Position numbers and translations under genes: made by a program. The notes below the pieces were generated by a model that made no database searches, was not told where the DNA came from, and was given only the letters and a program-made list of their open reading frames with translations. Positions 48,693 to 58,824 of a stretch of DNA of 64,000 nucleotides are shown in pieces; positions within the stretch are counted from its first letter, which is position 1, and the number at the start of each line of letters is the position of its first letter. Source of the DNA: Sipunculus nudus (Eukaryota; Annelida; Sipuncula; Golfingiida; Sipunculidae); assembly GCA_026874595.1 (NCBI GenBank), contig CM049308.1, positions 19,402,001 through 19,466,000 of the forward strand, written 5' to 3'.

Positions 48693-51352
48693 ATACTGTG
48701 GTTGTCTTCTTATTTGCGGTGGTTTCAAATTCGCGATATTCGCGGTCGCCCTCTGACCGCGAAATTGAAACCGCGCAGTTTTGAATGCATATATATCAGA
48801 CAATGATCATTAATTTCAGAAGCTGCCGATAGTTTGCGACAGTTGAGATTTATCTTCAGCTACGTAGTGATGTCCATCGAGCCTGGTGCATATACGTTAT
48901 GTGATTCAGGGAGAATGACAGGGCCCATTTAAAATAATACCGGTTGGCTTAGATGCAAAAACCGGGACCCTTTGCAGGTGCGTGCTAACGCCGGCGGACC
49001 CACCCGGCAGTTTTTCCTGTCCCCCGGTACATTACTGGAAATTGTCAATGTCCGCTGGGCACTAATATTTAAAAATTACGTGTATGGGTGCCAAGTTAGA
49101 TGACATCCGGTGCCGCTTAAAAATTAATATTGGGTAGAAGGTCCTCTTTCACATTGTGCCGTATATAGTCATGTAAATGAATAAAATTTGCCACTAAAGT
49201 AGTGAACGTAGCCGCTAGGGTTGCGCAACCTTGTAACTATATTAAGGACTAATTCTGTGAAATCATGACGCGCCAAACGATGTATGATTGGTTATAGTGA
49301 TTATGAATATATTTGAAAGGTTCACAGTTCATTATGGCACCAAAATTCCGTAAAACAGTGGGATATTATGTTTTGCTTGAGATTTTAACCGTGAGAAACT
49401 GAATACGGTTCCTTCTTCCACCTATATAGAATTAATTAGCAACATTAACGGCACTCAAATTATTCTGGGCACATCCCTGCCTTTGACACTGAAACAAGGG
49501 GGCAACCTACAGGCGTCCCTTTTTGGTTGAGCAGGTGATTACGTCTCGACTTTTAATTAACAGGAGTAAGATACCCTTATCAAGACAGTTTCCCTAAACA
49601 AACTTAATATACGGTTTTGTAGTTACAGGTTGGTGTCTCGACACACCTTCATAACATTTGAGTTGTTTTAATGAGCCTCGGTTCTGAACTAATTACAGCT
49701 ACGGGGGTCAATGCTTACCGCAGGCGTCGGCTCAGCCGTTTGTGAAGGTTCGAACATGCGATATCCGGACAGAGAAAAAGTAGACCTAGATTATAGTGAA
49801 ATCACCGGTTAATGAAATTATTTTTGATAATAAAATATACTACTAGAACAATGATAGCTAGAGCGCGAATAAGGAACCCCGTGAAACTTTTAAGAATATA
49901 AAAACCGCGAAAATTCAGCCCCGCCAATATAAAGGCAACCACAGTATATAGGCCCCAAATACAATTCCGAGAGGTTGTTATTTGGAAAAAGTATTTATTC
50001 ACATTTTATTCATCACAAATAAATAAATAAATGAATTCTCCGCGAATTAACGGGTCCGTCTCATTATCACACAAAATATTTAGTCATAGTAAATAAAATA
50101 CTCGTATCCCTCACATCCTGCTCCGCAGGAAATATGAACGAAAGTAATAAAAAGAGAGAAAGAATAAAAAGGAAATTAATATGATTGTGTGACACTTTAC
50201 CAGAGGACGGTGTGAAGTAAATCTGTTTTTCCGCCATAGAGGCAAAACAGCTGCAGATTAACATGGCTCCCGTGACGTTGACAATTATGCTGACCACGAC
50301 CACTGTCACCGCGTCCCTGTAATCATCACCCAAGATTATTACAACAAATCGATATTAATGACTACGGAGAAATGCATCACGCTGGTAATGTTTTCATTTA
50401 ATTTAGCCAGCTTTCATTCTGAGGGATTTTCTTAAAGGAGAATAAAATCAATAAGGTAATGTGGATAAAAATAAATATGCTTATTTTCCCGATTGAGAGT
50501 TGCATGGTTCTATCACTAGGTGGCGTGACATTCGTACCTTCGCTTGCTCTCAAAATAATATTATTTAACATAGAGGAATAACTTACGTCAATAAATACCT
50601 TCTGTATGATTGTCTGTCGGTTTTTAAATGTCGAGAAAATTAAGTATAGCTTGCACTACTTGCATTAAAAAAAAACTGCTAATGCCCATATCATTTGATC
50701 TTTCAAATAATAATGTTATTTTTCCTTTTTTGGTTATCATATTCATTTCATTAAGGCAAAGTTTTATGTATGAAAAGAAAGGAAGATAAGAAATGGGTAA
50801 CTTATATCGAAAATGAACAAAAATGTAGAATTCTCAAAAGTATCTTACCGCACTATGTCACAGTGTAATCTATTATGAGAGGCCAGAGCGATGTATATTC
50901 CTTGCCCTACTCCAAGTGAACTGCTGACGACGCCCGCAGCCTCGATCCAGGCACGAGAGTTTGTCAGGACGGACATGTCGTAGTGAAGGAAAAGCCCCAA
51001 AAGAGAATGAATGTCCACGGGACCTCTGAACATGTACACGAGAATGACAACTATCCACGCCACCGGCAGGAGCGCGGTAATATACATCACCTACAACAAG
51101 GGTGCGCCAATATAGGGGGGATGAGGTATATATAGCCCCACAGAGCCGCAGAGATGTAATCACCCCCTCCCCTAAATTCAGAGAATAATATTCATATATT
51201 GGAAATGAAATGTATTCAAAAAAAAGAATAATCTACTTTGGTTCCATTTCAGAGATTACTATGAAATATTATATATCTTAACCTGGTTCAGAATTAACTT
51301 AAACTGGAAATATAAAACCATATTGTATAAACCTTAAAATATTGTCACACAG

Positions 51353-51393
<41 letters not shown>

Positions 51394-52355
51394 GTTTATA
51401 AAAAAAAAATTTCGGAACTACGATTACCCTCCAACGGCTGCGAGTCATACCCCTAACCCTTGAAGATAAATTGAAGCCAATTGCTACAAATGTAAACCAA
51501 AAGTCTGAAGTCGCCTAGCGATGACAAGCGAACCCCCCTTGAGATCAAAAGTAAAAAATGAATAACAGGTGCAAATCTTTGCACTTAGGACATATTTTAC
51601 CTATAAGTCAGCTGCTTAAAAGTCATAACTTAAAGTTCTAGCGCAGCAAGGACAGCAGTGGGCGATAATAGAAAATTGGCTATGGAGTGAACGGCCTTGG
51701 AAATAAGGTCAAGACAAAAACAGATGCGAATCTGTCACTTAGGTATAATAGTCTACTTAAAGGCCAGCTTTTGAAAAATCTACAATATTTTAAATTAAGT
51801 GCAAACAGAAAGGTAGAGGAAAGAAAAATAATTGACCCACATTGTAATTGCCCCAATATGGATTAGAAATAAACTTTTTAACCCCGTAGGGAGGAAGGCT
51901 TAAATATACATAGTGGTTAGATGGTTGTGCTAAATGTCGAATGGGTACTCGAGTACTCAAATCTGAGTAATTTCAGCTGAGTACTCGAGTGTTAAATCTG
52001 GGAAATAAAACTCGTGAAAAACATTTTTTTTTTACAAAAAAAAAAAAGAATAAACATGAGCCTCTTTTACTGCGCCACTTGATTCCATGTATTCTACAGT
52101 TAAAAAAACCCATTAGTATGATGTGTGAAATATTTGGGGGAACAAAATACAATTTCGTATGCTCATTCTTACTTTGCTCGCGGTTTTTAGTCCCCGGCTC
52201 ATGATGAGGACGATGAATACCCAGACGATGAGGTACGACACACAGACCTCCCACTTTAACCCTCCCACAGCCATCAGACCGCCATCCTTCTTCTGATACA
52301 CCGAATAACTACAATAACAAGAAATATGGTCAAATATATATCCATTTATGTATGT

Positions 52356-52406
<51 letters not shown>

Positions 52407-55400
52407 TCCAGTTTCAAATATTTTGTATATGAATATACATTTTTCTTGTAAGTTATATAGTAGTTTTTTCGAAGGCGAATACATATAAAATGTGATATAA
52501 TTCTTTATATATACATATTATTATTATTATTATTATTGAATGTATAATATTTCCTTGAAAAAGTCTGTATTATTAGGTAGGTGTGGTTGAATTAGACTCT
52601 TTTATTACCCAAGATTTTATATTTGTTTAGTCTCTGCCAACAATCCGGAAATATGGTATCTGAATAAATATTTTTATATTTTCAAGACTGCCAAAGGTAT
52701 TTTTTCTAAATTTGAGTATATTGGGGTATAGCTGGTCAAAGTGTGCATATTGTATGACCATTGCCCATTGATAGTAATAATGTACTGTACACATATCATA
52801 ATTTGATGGGAAAAAAATATAAATTCTTTAGGTCATCCATATAATTTACAATCCCATCGTATGACTTCAGAAGGAATATATTCTGTGATTTGAGCCATTT
52901 GACATTAAAAATGTTGTAGTTATAATCTTATACTTTGTTTACTCACTGAAGGTACTCTACGACAGATAAGTTCCACTTAATTCCATGGCTTTCCGCTATC
53001 GTATCATTCCAGATTCCATGCAAACGACCGGAAGTTGTATTATAGCACGTTCCATTTTCGTAACTGACTATTTCTGTCACATTTTTGCATTGGTCAACAG
53101 CGGTTGTATTTGTTATCATTGACGGCGTTTGGCACGTGCCATTTATGTAACTGATTATATCAGTCATATTTTTGCAATAGTCAAATTCGGTTGTTTTTAT
53201 TTTCACAGACGGTGTTTGGCAAGTGCCATTTATGTAACTTATAATATCAGTCACATTTTTGCATAATTCAACACCGGTTGCATTTGTTACCATTGATAGC
53301 GTTTGGCATGTGCCATTTATGTAACTGATTACATCAATCACATTTTTGCAATAATCAACATTGGTTGTATTTGTTACCATTGATGGCGTTTGGCACTTGC
53401 CATTCATGAAACTGATTAAATCAGTCACATTTTTGCAAAATTCAACACTGGTTGCATTTATTATCATTGACGGTGTTTGGCACGTGCCATTTATGTAACT
53501 GATTATATCATTAATATTTTTGCAAGAATCAATATTGGTTGCTTTTGTTATCGTTGACGGCGTTTGGCACGTGCCGTTAATGTAGCTGATTATATGAGTC
53601 ACATTTTTGCAGAAGTCAACACTGGTTGCATTTGTAAACATTGATGTCGTTTGGCACGTGCCATTTATATAACTGATTATATCAGTCACATTTTTGCAAT
53701 AGTCATCCCCGTTTGTATTTGTTTTCATTGACGTCGATTGGCACGTGCCATCTAGGTTACTAATTAACTCAGTCACTTTTTTGCAAAAGTCAACACCCGT
53801 TGTGTTTCGTATCATTGGCTGCGTTTGGCACGTGCCATTTTCTTGACTGATTATATTAGTCACATTTTTGCAAAAGTCAACACCGGTTGAATTTTGTATC
53901 ATTGACGGCGTTCGGCAATCTGAAAATAATCAAAAGTACAAGCATTAATGATTTTTATTTAAGGTCATTTAAGACTTATATTCATCTGCATTCCATGTAG
54001 AAGTGATGCAATTTCTAACTGATTCTTGACACTTACTTATAGGTCATTCCTCATAGTAAAGCTCTATTAGACCCCTGTCACGCAGGCATGAGCTTTTTCG
54101 ATTACAGGCTGTTAGCAAACATGACACACATATTGACAAGCAGAAAAACCATATAACCGGAAGTGGTTGCATGAATGCGCATGAGCGGAAGTTAAAATAT
54201 CACTATAATTTTCTGTTGGTGAGAGCAACGCTATCTTTTGTATTATTTATCACCAGATGCCCTTGTTGGGCGTGTTTTACACTTTGTTTTCCCAGTAACT
54301 ATCTATGATGAGTTTAATTTCTACTTACACGGAGTGTTGTATGGCTGGTCACAGCTATAAAAGGGAAGCGGTGTTTCATTGATGAAGGCCAAAGTACTAG
54401 GTCCAAGAAAGAGGAGAGAAGTAGCCAGTCGAGCGGACGAATACAAACCCGTGAGTAACACAACACTCAGCATAGCATAAGACAGACCTGCAAGGACAAA
54501 AGGATTCTTTTCTTTAAAAAAGACTTTAAATACAGAATGCCCCCATTAAAACGATGGCTTTCTTGTATGACTTGTCACCAACAAAACATTCAGTATGGCA
54601 TCAGATAAACCTGAAAGAATATGAAGATTTATTACTCCCAAACGCACAATACAGTATCCCCACTAACTCGACCGCTTACATGAAAATTTTTCATCAACAC
54701 GACACTCAATATGACATAAGATAGCCCTGCAAACATCAGAATGATATTTTCTTTAAAAACGTATAACACATTAGTCTCCCGAGTGAGTTAGACTTGAAAA
54801 TGTTCAGTCATCATGACGTACGATAAACCTGCAAGTATAAGAAGATTCGTGTCTTAAAAACAAAATAATGCACTATACTCCTGTAACACCACAGCCTTCG
54901 CATAAATCTTGTCACCAACAAAAAATGTTGAATGTTATCAGATATACTTGCAAGCAGAAGAAGATTCATTACTTCAGAGCGTGAAGTACAGTATATTCAT
55001 TCACTCTACCATCTCCAGGACAAAGTACCAACAAATATTTAAAACGCAAAACACAGTACAATCCCGTTTAAACGTCCGAGGCAGACTTGTTATCCAACAA
55101 CAGTGAGAGTGACCTGCAGGAACAGGAAAATTCATTTCTTTAAAACGTAAAATACAGTATGTACAATATACCAAACTAACACCACCGTCTTAGTTACAGA
55201 CTCGTCACCATCACAACAATGGAACTTCAAGAATAAGAAAATTTAGTTTTTAATAACCTAAAATTTGGATTTCTTTACGGACTGATCACCGAATCAAATG
55301 TCAGCAAGGTAAAAACAAACTCCAAGAACATATGATGATTAATTCTTTCAATATGAAAAATAGAGTTAGCCCCTCTTAGACGACTGCTTTGGACAGAGAC

Positions 55401-58192
55401 GATCCTAGTTAGCAAGAAACCGGCTTCCATGGCTAAGAGCAAATGACTCAAAGCCGACAGGTCGTGAATTCAAATCTCATGAGCGTTGAAATTTTCACGG
55501 TCGGCCCCTACTAAGGTAGAACTCTCTGATGGCTTAATGGGAAGGTTGTGTATCACGGCCGAGTATCACTCACAAAAGATTGCGTCTTTGGGATGTTTCG
55601 TTGTTATGACCCAGCAATGGGGATGATTACACAGCCAGATCTGCAGGTACGGTAGACACCGGGCCTTTCAGACACCAGGATATATAATAAAAAAATGACA
55701 GGAAGCGAGTGCTACCACCCTTTCAGGTAGTCCCAAACTGGAATGGAACTCTGCAGATGTAAATACTTAGCTTAAGACTTAATATTAAATAAAAGGGATG
55801 GAGAAAGACAGTTCTGTAAAGAGAAAACGACTCTTACGCACAACAACTATTTCAATACATGGTAATGTATATGCATAAAATTCGCTGAAGGCGATTTGCA
55901 TTATTCCACTGGAATGGACTTGAATGCAACGACGAAACTTTGGCTGATCATATGGGTGTTCCAATTGTTATAAAACAATATCCATTTAAATATCATGAGA
56001 ACAATGTTAATCTCTTTTCCACATCAATAAGGCCATTAAAACCCACATAACATAATAACAAATTATATCACATCATAATATAATATAATATAAAACAATA
56101 TAATATAATATAATAAAATATAATATTGTGTAATATAATATTATAAGTAGTTAAAGCTCGTCGAGCGAGCACGGTGACCTTTACCTATTATTATTATGTG
56201 CAATTATTATATATTATAACTATATTACCTCTGATTATTTTGGCAAATTCCCAGCAAGCCATGAATCCCCGACTAGTGAACTGTCCCAAAGTGAACTCTA
56301 GGATGACGACTGGAGTTCCAAATAATATAATGAACAGCAGATAGGGCACAAGAAACATCACTGCAAAAGAAGCATTAGACATGTATGAGCTATAAAGGCT
56401 GAAGAGTAAAGAAATAGTATATTGAATAGTATGAAAAATACAAGTAGTTACAAGTAAGGTAATCATTTACTATTAACGTGAAAGGCCCTTGTTCACAAAG
56501 GGACCAACCTTGCTATTTTGGGAAAATGTTACAGGTTAAGGTTCTTTTAATGGGAAGGTTGACTTATTCATGTCAACGATGATCAAATGTTTGAATGGAC
56601 AGAAAATATTGTAGAACTTTTCTTGTCGGTGAATACGTATGTTTTCATATTGTGTACAGTATATCTTAAAAAAAACACCGAAAGATTTAAATATCGTTTT
56701 GTGTTCAGGTGATATTTCGAGACAAGGAAGTGCTGCATGTTGGATATAAAAAGTTAATAATCGGTTCTGGCGGAGGTATGGGCTCTCTAAGAGCTCTTTT
56801 AAAAAAGAATCAGGTTATGTGCTGCTAGGCACGTGCTTCCATGCTTATGTTGAAAGATCTACCCGTATCTTTACAAAGACCACCGGGGTAATTTCTTATT
56901 CTCCCGTGTCTTTTTGTTGGTTTGGTTGTTTGCTGCCAGGTACAGCCATAAACACCTAAACAAAGAGCATCGAACCATGTACCGGGGATATTAAAGGCGC
57001 AGATCCAATGGGATATTATTCCTTCGCAGAAGTATGAAATATATACTGTGTGCTAGGCTATAGTAGTTGTCAGTTGCTAGCAAACTCACCTCCATATTTA
57101 ACGTAAGAGATAGCAAAGACGCCGATATTTTCCAGCCCGATGACGTAAGCAAAGCAGACGAACAGGAAGTCGGTCCTGGTCGACCAATGACCGCTCACTC
57201 TCTTCAGGTCAGCATCATCATCATTTGTATTTTTGTGTACTTGTTTCTTTGTCTTCCTCTGTGAATATTACACCGTTCATTTATTTCTTATTATCTTATG
57301 TTGTTTTTAGGTTTATCGGGAGACAAAAATTGAGAGCCTACTAAAGTCCGTTTCTATCCCTCATGTCCACCTGTTTTTGCTATGAAAAATTTTTATTACT
57401 ATATTAGTTATCTTTCAAGGGGGAAATATAGTTTAGGTAGAGTATTTAAGGACCTAATTTTCAACAAGGTAAATAAATACCTACATTATATATTATTTAA
57501 GAAACAGATTTATTAATAAAACATGAGAAATCAGTCTACATTTTACAACATATATGACCCACTTATGGCGTGAAGGTCTTTGGTTACATGCAAATACAGC
57601 CTCAAATGACACTTGCTGATATGATGATGCCATGTAAACACTCCAAAAAATATAACCAGCGAAAACAAAGATGGCTACTGATGTACTGACACATCTGATC
57701 TGCCAGATCATTGTGAGGAGACCAAAAAGTTTTAAAGCGTAAAATAGAGATTTATTGTAAAATTCATTGCCACCTTAGGTTGTCCTTCAACATGTATTTC
57801 TAGGAAATTATTGAAAATATAATCTTATAAGAAAGTTATCTAAAAACAGATTGACACAGGTTGGTGGAATGGAGTTTAATGAGGCAACGGGCTGATAAAG
57901 GATCCTGGTTGAGTAAATTCTTGAACCAACATTGATGTAAATGATTTAACTGAATGATAATGAAGTAAATAGTTAAACTCTTAACAGGTTCAAAAACATG
58001 CATGAATTAAACTAAGTATTTTTCAATATAAACATGGATAATTAAAACTTCACAGAACATAAAAACAGAACGAAAAGCTTAGAGGCACAAGAGAAGTCAT
58101 GGGAAGCTTAGACTGACCTTTTTCTTGACGACTTTTTCCTCTGGTTCTTCTGTCTTTTTGGGAGGTTTCTTGTAACAGTTTCCATAGTCTGA
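42374..58192 (-). CDS. Divergent SLC6-family transporter-like protein with repeat-expanded EL2
   Basis: Thirteen in-phase GT-AG exons encode 890 residues plus stop, without the start codon. The segments follow the SLC6 (neurotransmitter:sodium symporter) fold in order: basic N-tail, TM1 (FVCFAYVIGLENIGVF), TM2 with FLVPYLL and LGQF, TM3 (GLSYAML), a long EL2, TM4 after GGLKWE, TM5, TM6 (SSSLGVGQG), TM7, TM8 ending GLDTV, TM9, TM10 (GGDYITQLL to YIYG), TM11 and TM12. The usual total is about 600-700 residues; the excess is EL2, where ten 29-residue repeats (residues 180-469) follow the second conserved loop cysteine. The TM1 motif NVWRFP is replaced by NIGVFA. The TM1 gate arginine is Val and the TM10 gate acid is Ile, so classical sodium-coupled uptake is doubtful. 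GLD in TM8 and the TM1 Asn remain. Plasma membrane location is expected. Substrate unknown. Confidence 0.88.
42676..42740. repeat. (AT)n microsatellite
   Basis: Lies in the last SLC6-like intron. Confidence 0.95.
42742..43377. mobile_element. Candidate TIR element with ACTGTGGTTG ends, copy 1
   Basis: TACTGTGGTTG at 42742 is inverted as CAACCACAGTA at 43377. Both ends adjoin TA runs and carry TCGCGA-type motifs inside. A second pair of the same ends bounds 48694-49949. Confidence 0.45.
42991..43232. mobile_element. Nested MITE with 18-bp TIRs
   Basis: GGTATTGTTCTCAGGCAC (42991-43008) and its inverse GTGCCTGAGAACCATACC (43215-43232) match at 17 of 18 positions. The 242-bp element lies inside the ACTGTGGTTG element. 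Confidence 0.7.
43721..43848 (-). CDS. SLC6-like exon 12 (TM11)
   Basis: ATSLLNDLEFMVGHRGCG... to WVIALRFIIPACLL, matching the usual NDIxxMxG and WxxxxPxxL pattern. Confidence 0.88.
44529..44628 (-). CDS. SLC6-like exon 11 (TM10)
   Basis: GGDYITQLLIFYTGVW to VVGVAYIYG. The gate acid in the family pattern (LLD or FDY) is Ile. Confidence 0.9.
44854..46074. repeat. 609-bp tandem duplication
   Basis: 44854-45462 and 45463-46074 are almost identical direct copies, with a few substitutions and one- or two-base indels. Both begin GTCCATTTTCCATACC and end GAGCTTATTTGGGA. They lie in the intron between SLC6-like exons 10 and 11. Confidence 0.95.
46320..46735 (-). mobile_element. Dispersed repeat family B, copy 3
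   Basis: The inverse of 39420-39800. It shares CAGCGGCGTAGG, ATGGGTGTTTCGTGG, CAGTTGATACAGGTAGTCC and CGTTTCAAGTAGAAAGCGA. Confidence 0.7.
46850..47165 (+). mobile_element. Decayed repeat with mollusc-type terminus
   Basis: GGACGGTCGAACGGCGGACG is followed by TGATCTCTATAGTTCA and TCAGCTGAGTAAAAA. This resembles the end of a repeat common in bivalve genomes, recalled from general knowledge and not checked. Confidence 0.4.
47209..47337 (-). CDS. SLC6-like exon 10 (TM9)
   Basis: VIYMEEMASSICDVMP, then FPFRLVLCTLCFLAGLIL. It keeps the family order (E...D...P) between TM8 and TM9. Confidence 0.88.
48061..48230. repeat. (TA)n microsatellites with a local duplication
   Basis: TA runs are separated by a duplicated block (AACAATTATRATATTTTATG through TACGAACATA). 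Confidence 0.8.
48281..48393 (-). CDS. SLC6-like exon 9 (TM8)
   Basis: SELLFVILPEGVRTVSP to FVAGLDTV. GLD of the second sodium site is kept and the following Ser is Thr. Confidence 0.88.
48617..48690. repeat. (TG)n-(TA)n microsatellite
   Basis: A GT run leads into a TA run, ending at the TATACTGTGGTTG terminus. Confidence 0.9.
48694..49949. mobile_element. Candidate TIR element with ACTGTGGTTG ends, copy 2
   Basis: TATACTGTGGTTGTCTT at the left is inverted as AAGGCAACCACAGTATA at the right. The two ends may bound one 1.25-kb element or be separate copies. CGCGAAATTGAAACCGCG lies near the left end. Confidence 0.4.
50201..50316 (-). CDS. SLC6-like exon 8 (TM7)
   Basis: DAVTVVVVSIIVNVTGAM... 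to FASMAEKQIYF. The TM7 Asn that binds sodium in LeuT and SERT aligns with Ser here by counting back from MAE; this alignment is by eye. Confidence 0.9.
50849..51090 (-). CDS. SLC6-like exon 7 (TM5, EL3, TM6)
   Basis: VMYITALLPVAWIVVILVY, then RGPVDIHS, WIEAAGVVSSSLGVGQG and ALASHNRLHCDIVR. It keeps the W(I/M)xA and SxNxxHxxxxRD landmarks. The TM6 unwound region is SLGVG, where the family usually has SLGPG or similar. Confidence 0.92.
51099..51483 (+). mobile_element. hAT-like element at the exon 7 splice acceptor
   Basis: The left end AGGGTGCGCCAATATAGGGG and the right end CCCTTGAAGATAAATTGAAG match the element at 12197-12687. CTACAA flanks both sides (51091-51096 and 51484-51489); on the gene's strand this reads TTGTAG, the splice acceptor itself. 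Confidence 0.65.
51355..51392. repeat. (AT)n microsatellite inside the hAT-like element
   Basis: A short AT run. Confidence 0.85.
52173..52308 (-). CDS. SLC6-like exon 6 (TM4)
   Basis: YSVYQKKDGG, GGLKWEVCVSYLIVWVFIV and SRGLKTASK; compare the family patterns GGxxWxL and KGVKxxGK. Phase 0 donor, AAA then GTAAGA. Confidence 0.9.
52358..52403. repeat. (GA)n microsatellite
   Basis: A pure GA run of about 46 bases, about 50 bases from the exon 6 acceptor. On the gene's strand it is a CT tract. Confidence 0.9.
52947..53919 (-). CDS. SLC6-like exon 5 (repeat-expanded EL2)
   Basis: A single 973-base exon, the largest of the gene. It holds ten 29-residue repeats and then a non-repeat segment (CYNTTSGRLHGIWNDT to WNLSVVEYL) that rejoins the normal family pattern before TM4. 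The donor is CTTCA then GTGAGT, phase 2. Confidence 0.92.
53048..53917 (-). repeat. Ten tandem 87-bp coding repeats (29 aa each)
   Basis: The consensus opens CQTPSM(I/V)TNAT and continues VD(F/Y)CKNVTDIISY, then INGT. Cysteines sit at unit positions 1 and 16 in all ten copies, giving 20 in total. N-X-T sequons occur at positions 9, 18 and 27 and number about 22 across the array. No indels or stops break the 87-bp register, which implies selection for length and frame. Confidence 0.93.
54329..54487 (-). CDS. SLC6-like exon 4 (TM3 and start of EL2)
   Basis: GLSYAMLSVVLLTGLYSS... ends at FYSCDQPYNTP, the conserved first EL2 cysteine and NTP. Its 5' end is the nearest unit of the intronic array at 54488-55400. 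Confidence 0.9.
54488..55400 (-). repeat. Intronic tandem array of decayed exon-4 heads
   Basis: About seven units of 93-166 bp, mostly near 117, repeat the head of exon 4, its CAG acceptor and about 80 bp of upstream intron. Acceptor positions fall near 54611, 54728, 54830, 54949, 55115, 55228 and 55321, beside the real one at 54488. The first two units still read LSDAILNVLLVT and LSYVILSVVLM against the real LSYAMLSVVLLT. Farther units are more decayed. Confidence 0.8.
55400..55800 (+). mobile_element. SINE-like dispersed repeat, copy 3
   Basis: The tRNA-like head is clearest here: A-box-like ATGGCTAAGAGC and B-box-like GAATTCAAATCTC. The body has the same landmarks as 3500-3870 (CACGGTCGG, AATGGGAAGG, CACCGGGCCT, TCTGCAGATGTAAATACTTAG). 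Confidence 0.65.
56229..56360 (-). CDS. SLC6-like exon 3 (TM2)
   Basis: MFLVPYLLFIILFGTP, then VVILEFTLGQFTSRG; the family motif LGQF is intact. Phase 1 at both ends. Confidence 0.9.
57090..57258 (-). CDS. SLC6-like exon 2 (end of N-tail and TM1)
   Basis: Basic RKTKKQVHKN, acidic NDDDAD, then GHWSTRTDFLFVCFAYVIG and LENIGVFAISYVKYG. The GxWxxxxDF approach to TM1 is conserved. The donor is GGAG then GTGAGT, phase 1. Confidence 0.88.
57341..57876. mobile_element. TIR element of about 535 bp, copy 2
   Basis: The left end ACTAAAGTCCGTTTC is inverted as GAATGGAGTTTAATG at the right. The interior matches 23472-23996 in the opposite orientation. It lies in the first SLC6-like intron. Confidence 0.6.
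58118..58192 (-). CDS. SLC6-like exon 1 (cytosolic N-tail)
   Basis: 25 codons, SDYGNCYKKPPKK...VVKKK. The acceptor TATTTTAG puts an in-frame stop just upstream, so the start codon must be in an earlier exon. The donor is AAG then GTCAGT. Confidence 0.75.
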
Positions 58193-58493
58193 CTAAAATA
58201 TAAAATATGACAGAATATATAAATTTTATTAAAAGAACATTTATACAGTTATGCATTTGTTGTTTGCCCATAAAACACAGCTCTTTCTCCACTTTACTCC
58301 CTTCTCTGTTAGAGTTTCAGACCTCTCCTCGATTGCCTATTACAGTATCTTTACAATATTTGACAAAACTTTACATTACGCCATCCATAATATAACCTTA
58401 TAAACCATCCACATTATAATCTTATGATATCACTGCGATTCCCGGTTACTTTGGTAGTCATGCGTTAGGGCTTCTTTTCATTTTACCCCTCAC

Positions 58494-58520
58494 CTTTAAC
58501 GACTTTGGGGACAGTTCCAT
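58494..58520 (-). CDS. Candidate start exon of the SLC6-like gene
   Basis: ATG at 58520 gives nine codons (MELSPKSLK) ending at AAG then GTGAGG. This is phase 0, as required by the exon at 58192. The base at -3 is T, +4 is G, and the exon is very short, so this remains a guess. With it the protein would be 899 residues. Confidence 0.3.
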
Positions 58521-58636
58521 TTACCCCTCACTTTTCAGGTCAATAAAGCAAACTTTTTTAACATGGCTTGTATTGATCCTCCTCAGATGGAGCCGGTACA
58601 TGCAGATTGTAGTGATTGCTGCGTAGAAAGCAAAAG

Positions 58637-58824
58637 CTAATCCAGGGAGAGGTTCCAGAGAGTCCGGACCCTCCTTTTTTCGCCGCCGGAACCTTTTTTG
58701 AGGGTATCAGACCAAACTTGCACCCCTCCACCCTTTTCCGGACCTAGGAACTTTTTTTTTAAAGATTTGTCACTAGTCCTCATTGGTTGAACCCCTTCTT
58801 GTCCTATATCCTGGATCCGCCCCT
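58637..58824 (-). mobile_element. GGATCC-family hAT-like MITE, copy 4
   Basis: The right end is ATCCTGGATCCGCCCCTT and the left end AAGCTAATCCAGGG. GAAAGCA lies on both sides, compatible with an 8-bp duplication with one mismatch. It is just upstream of the candidate start exon. Confidence 0.65.

Noticed and set aside
58118-58187. ATG in another frame of SLC6-like exon 1 (METVTRN...) as the start
   Set aside because: That frame meets a stop in exon 2 and does not lead to TM1.
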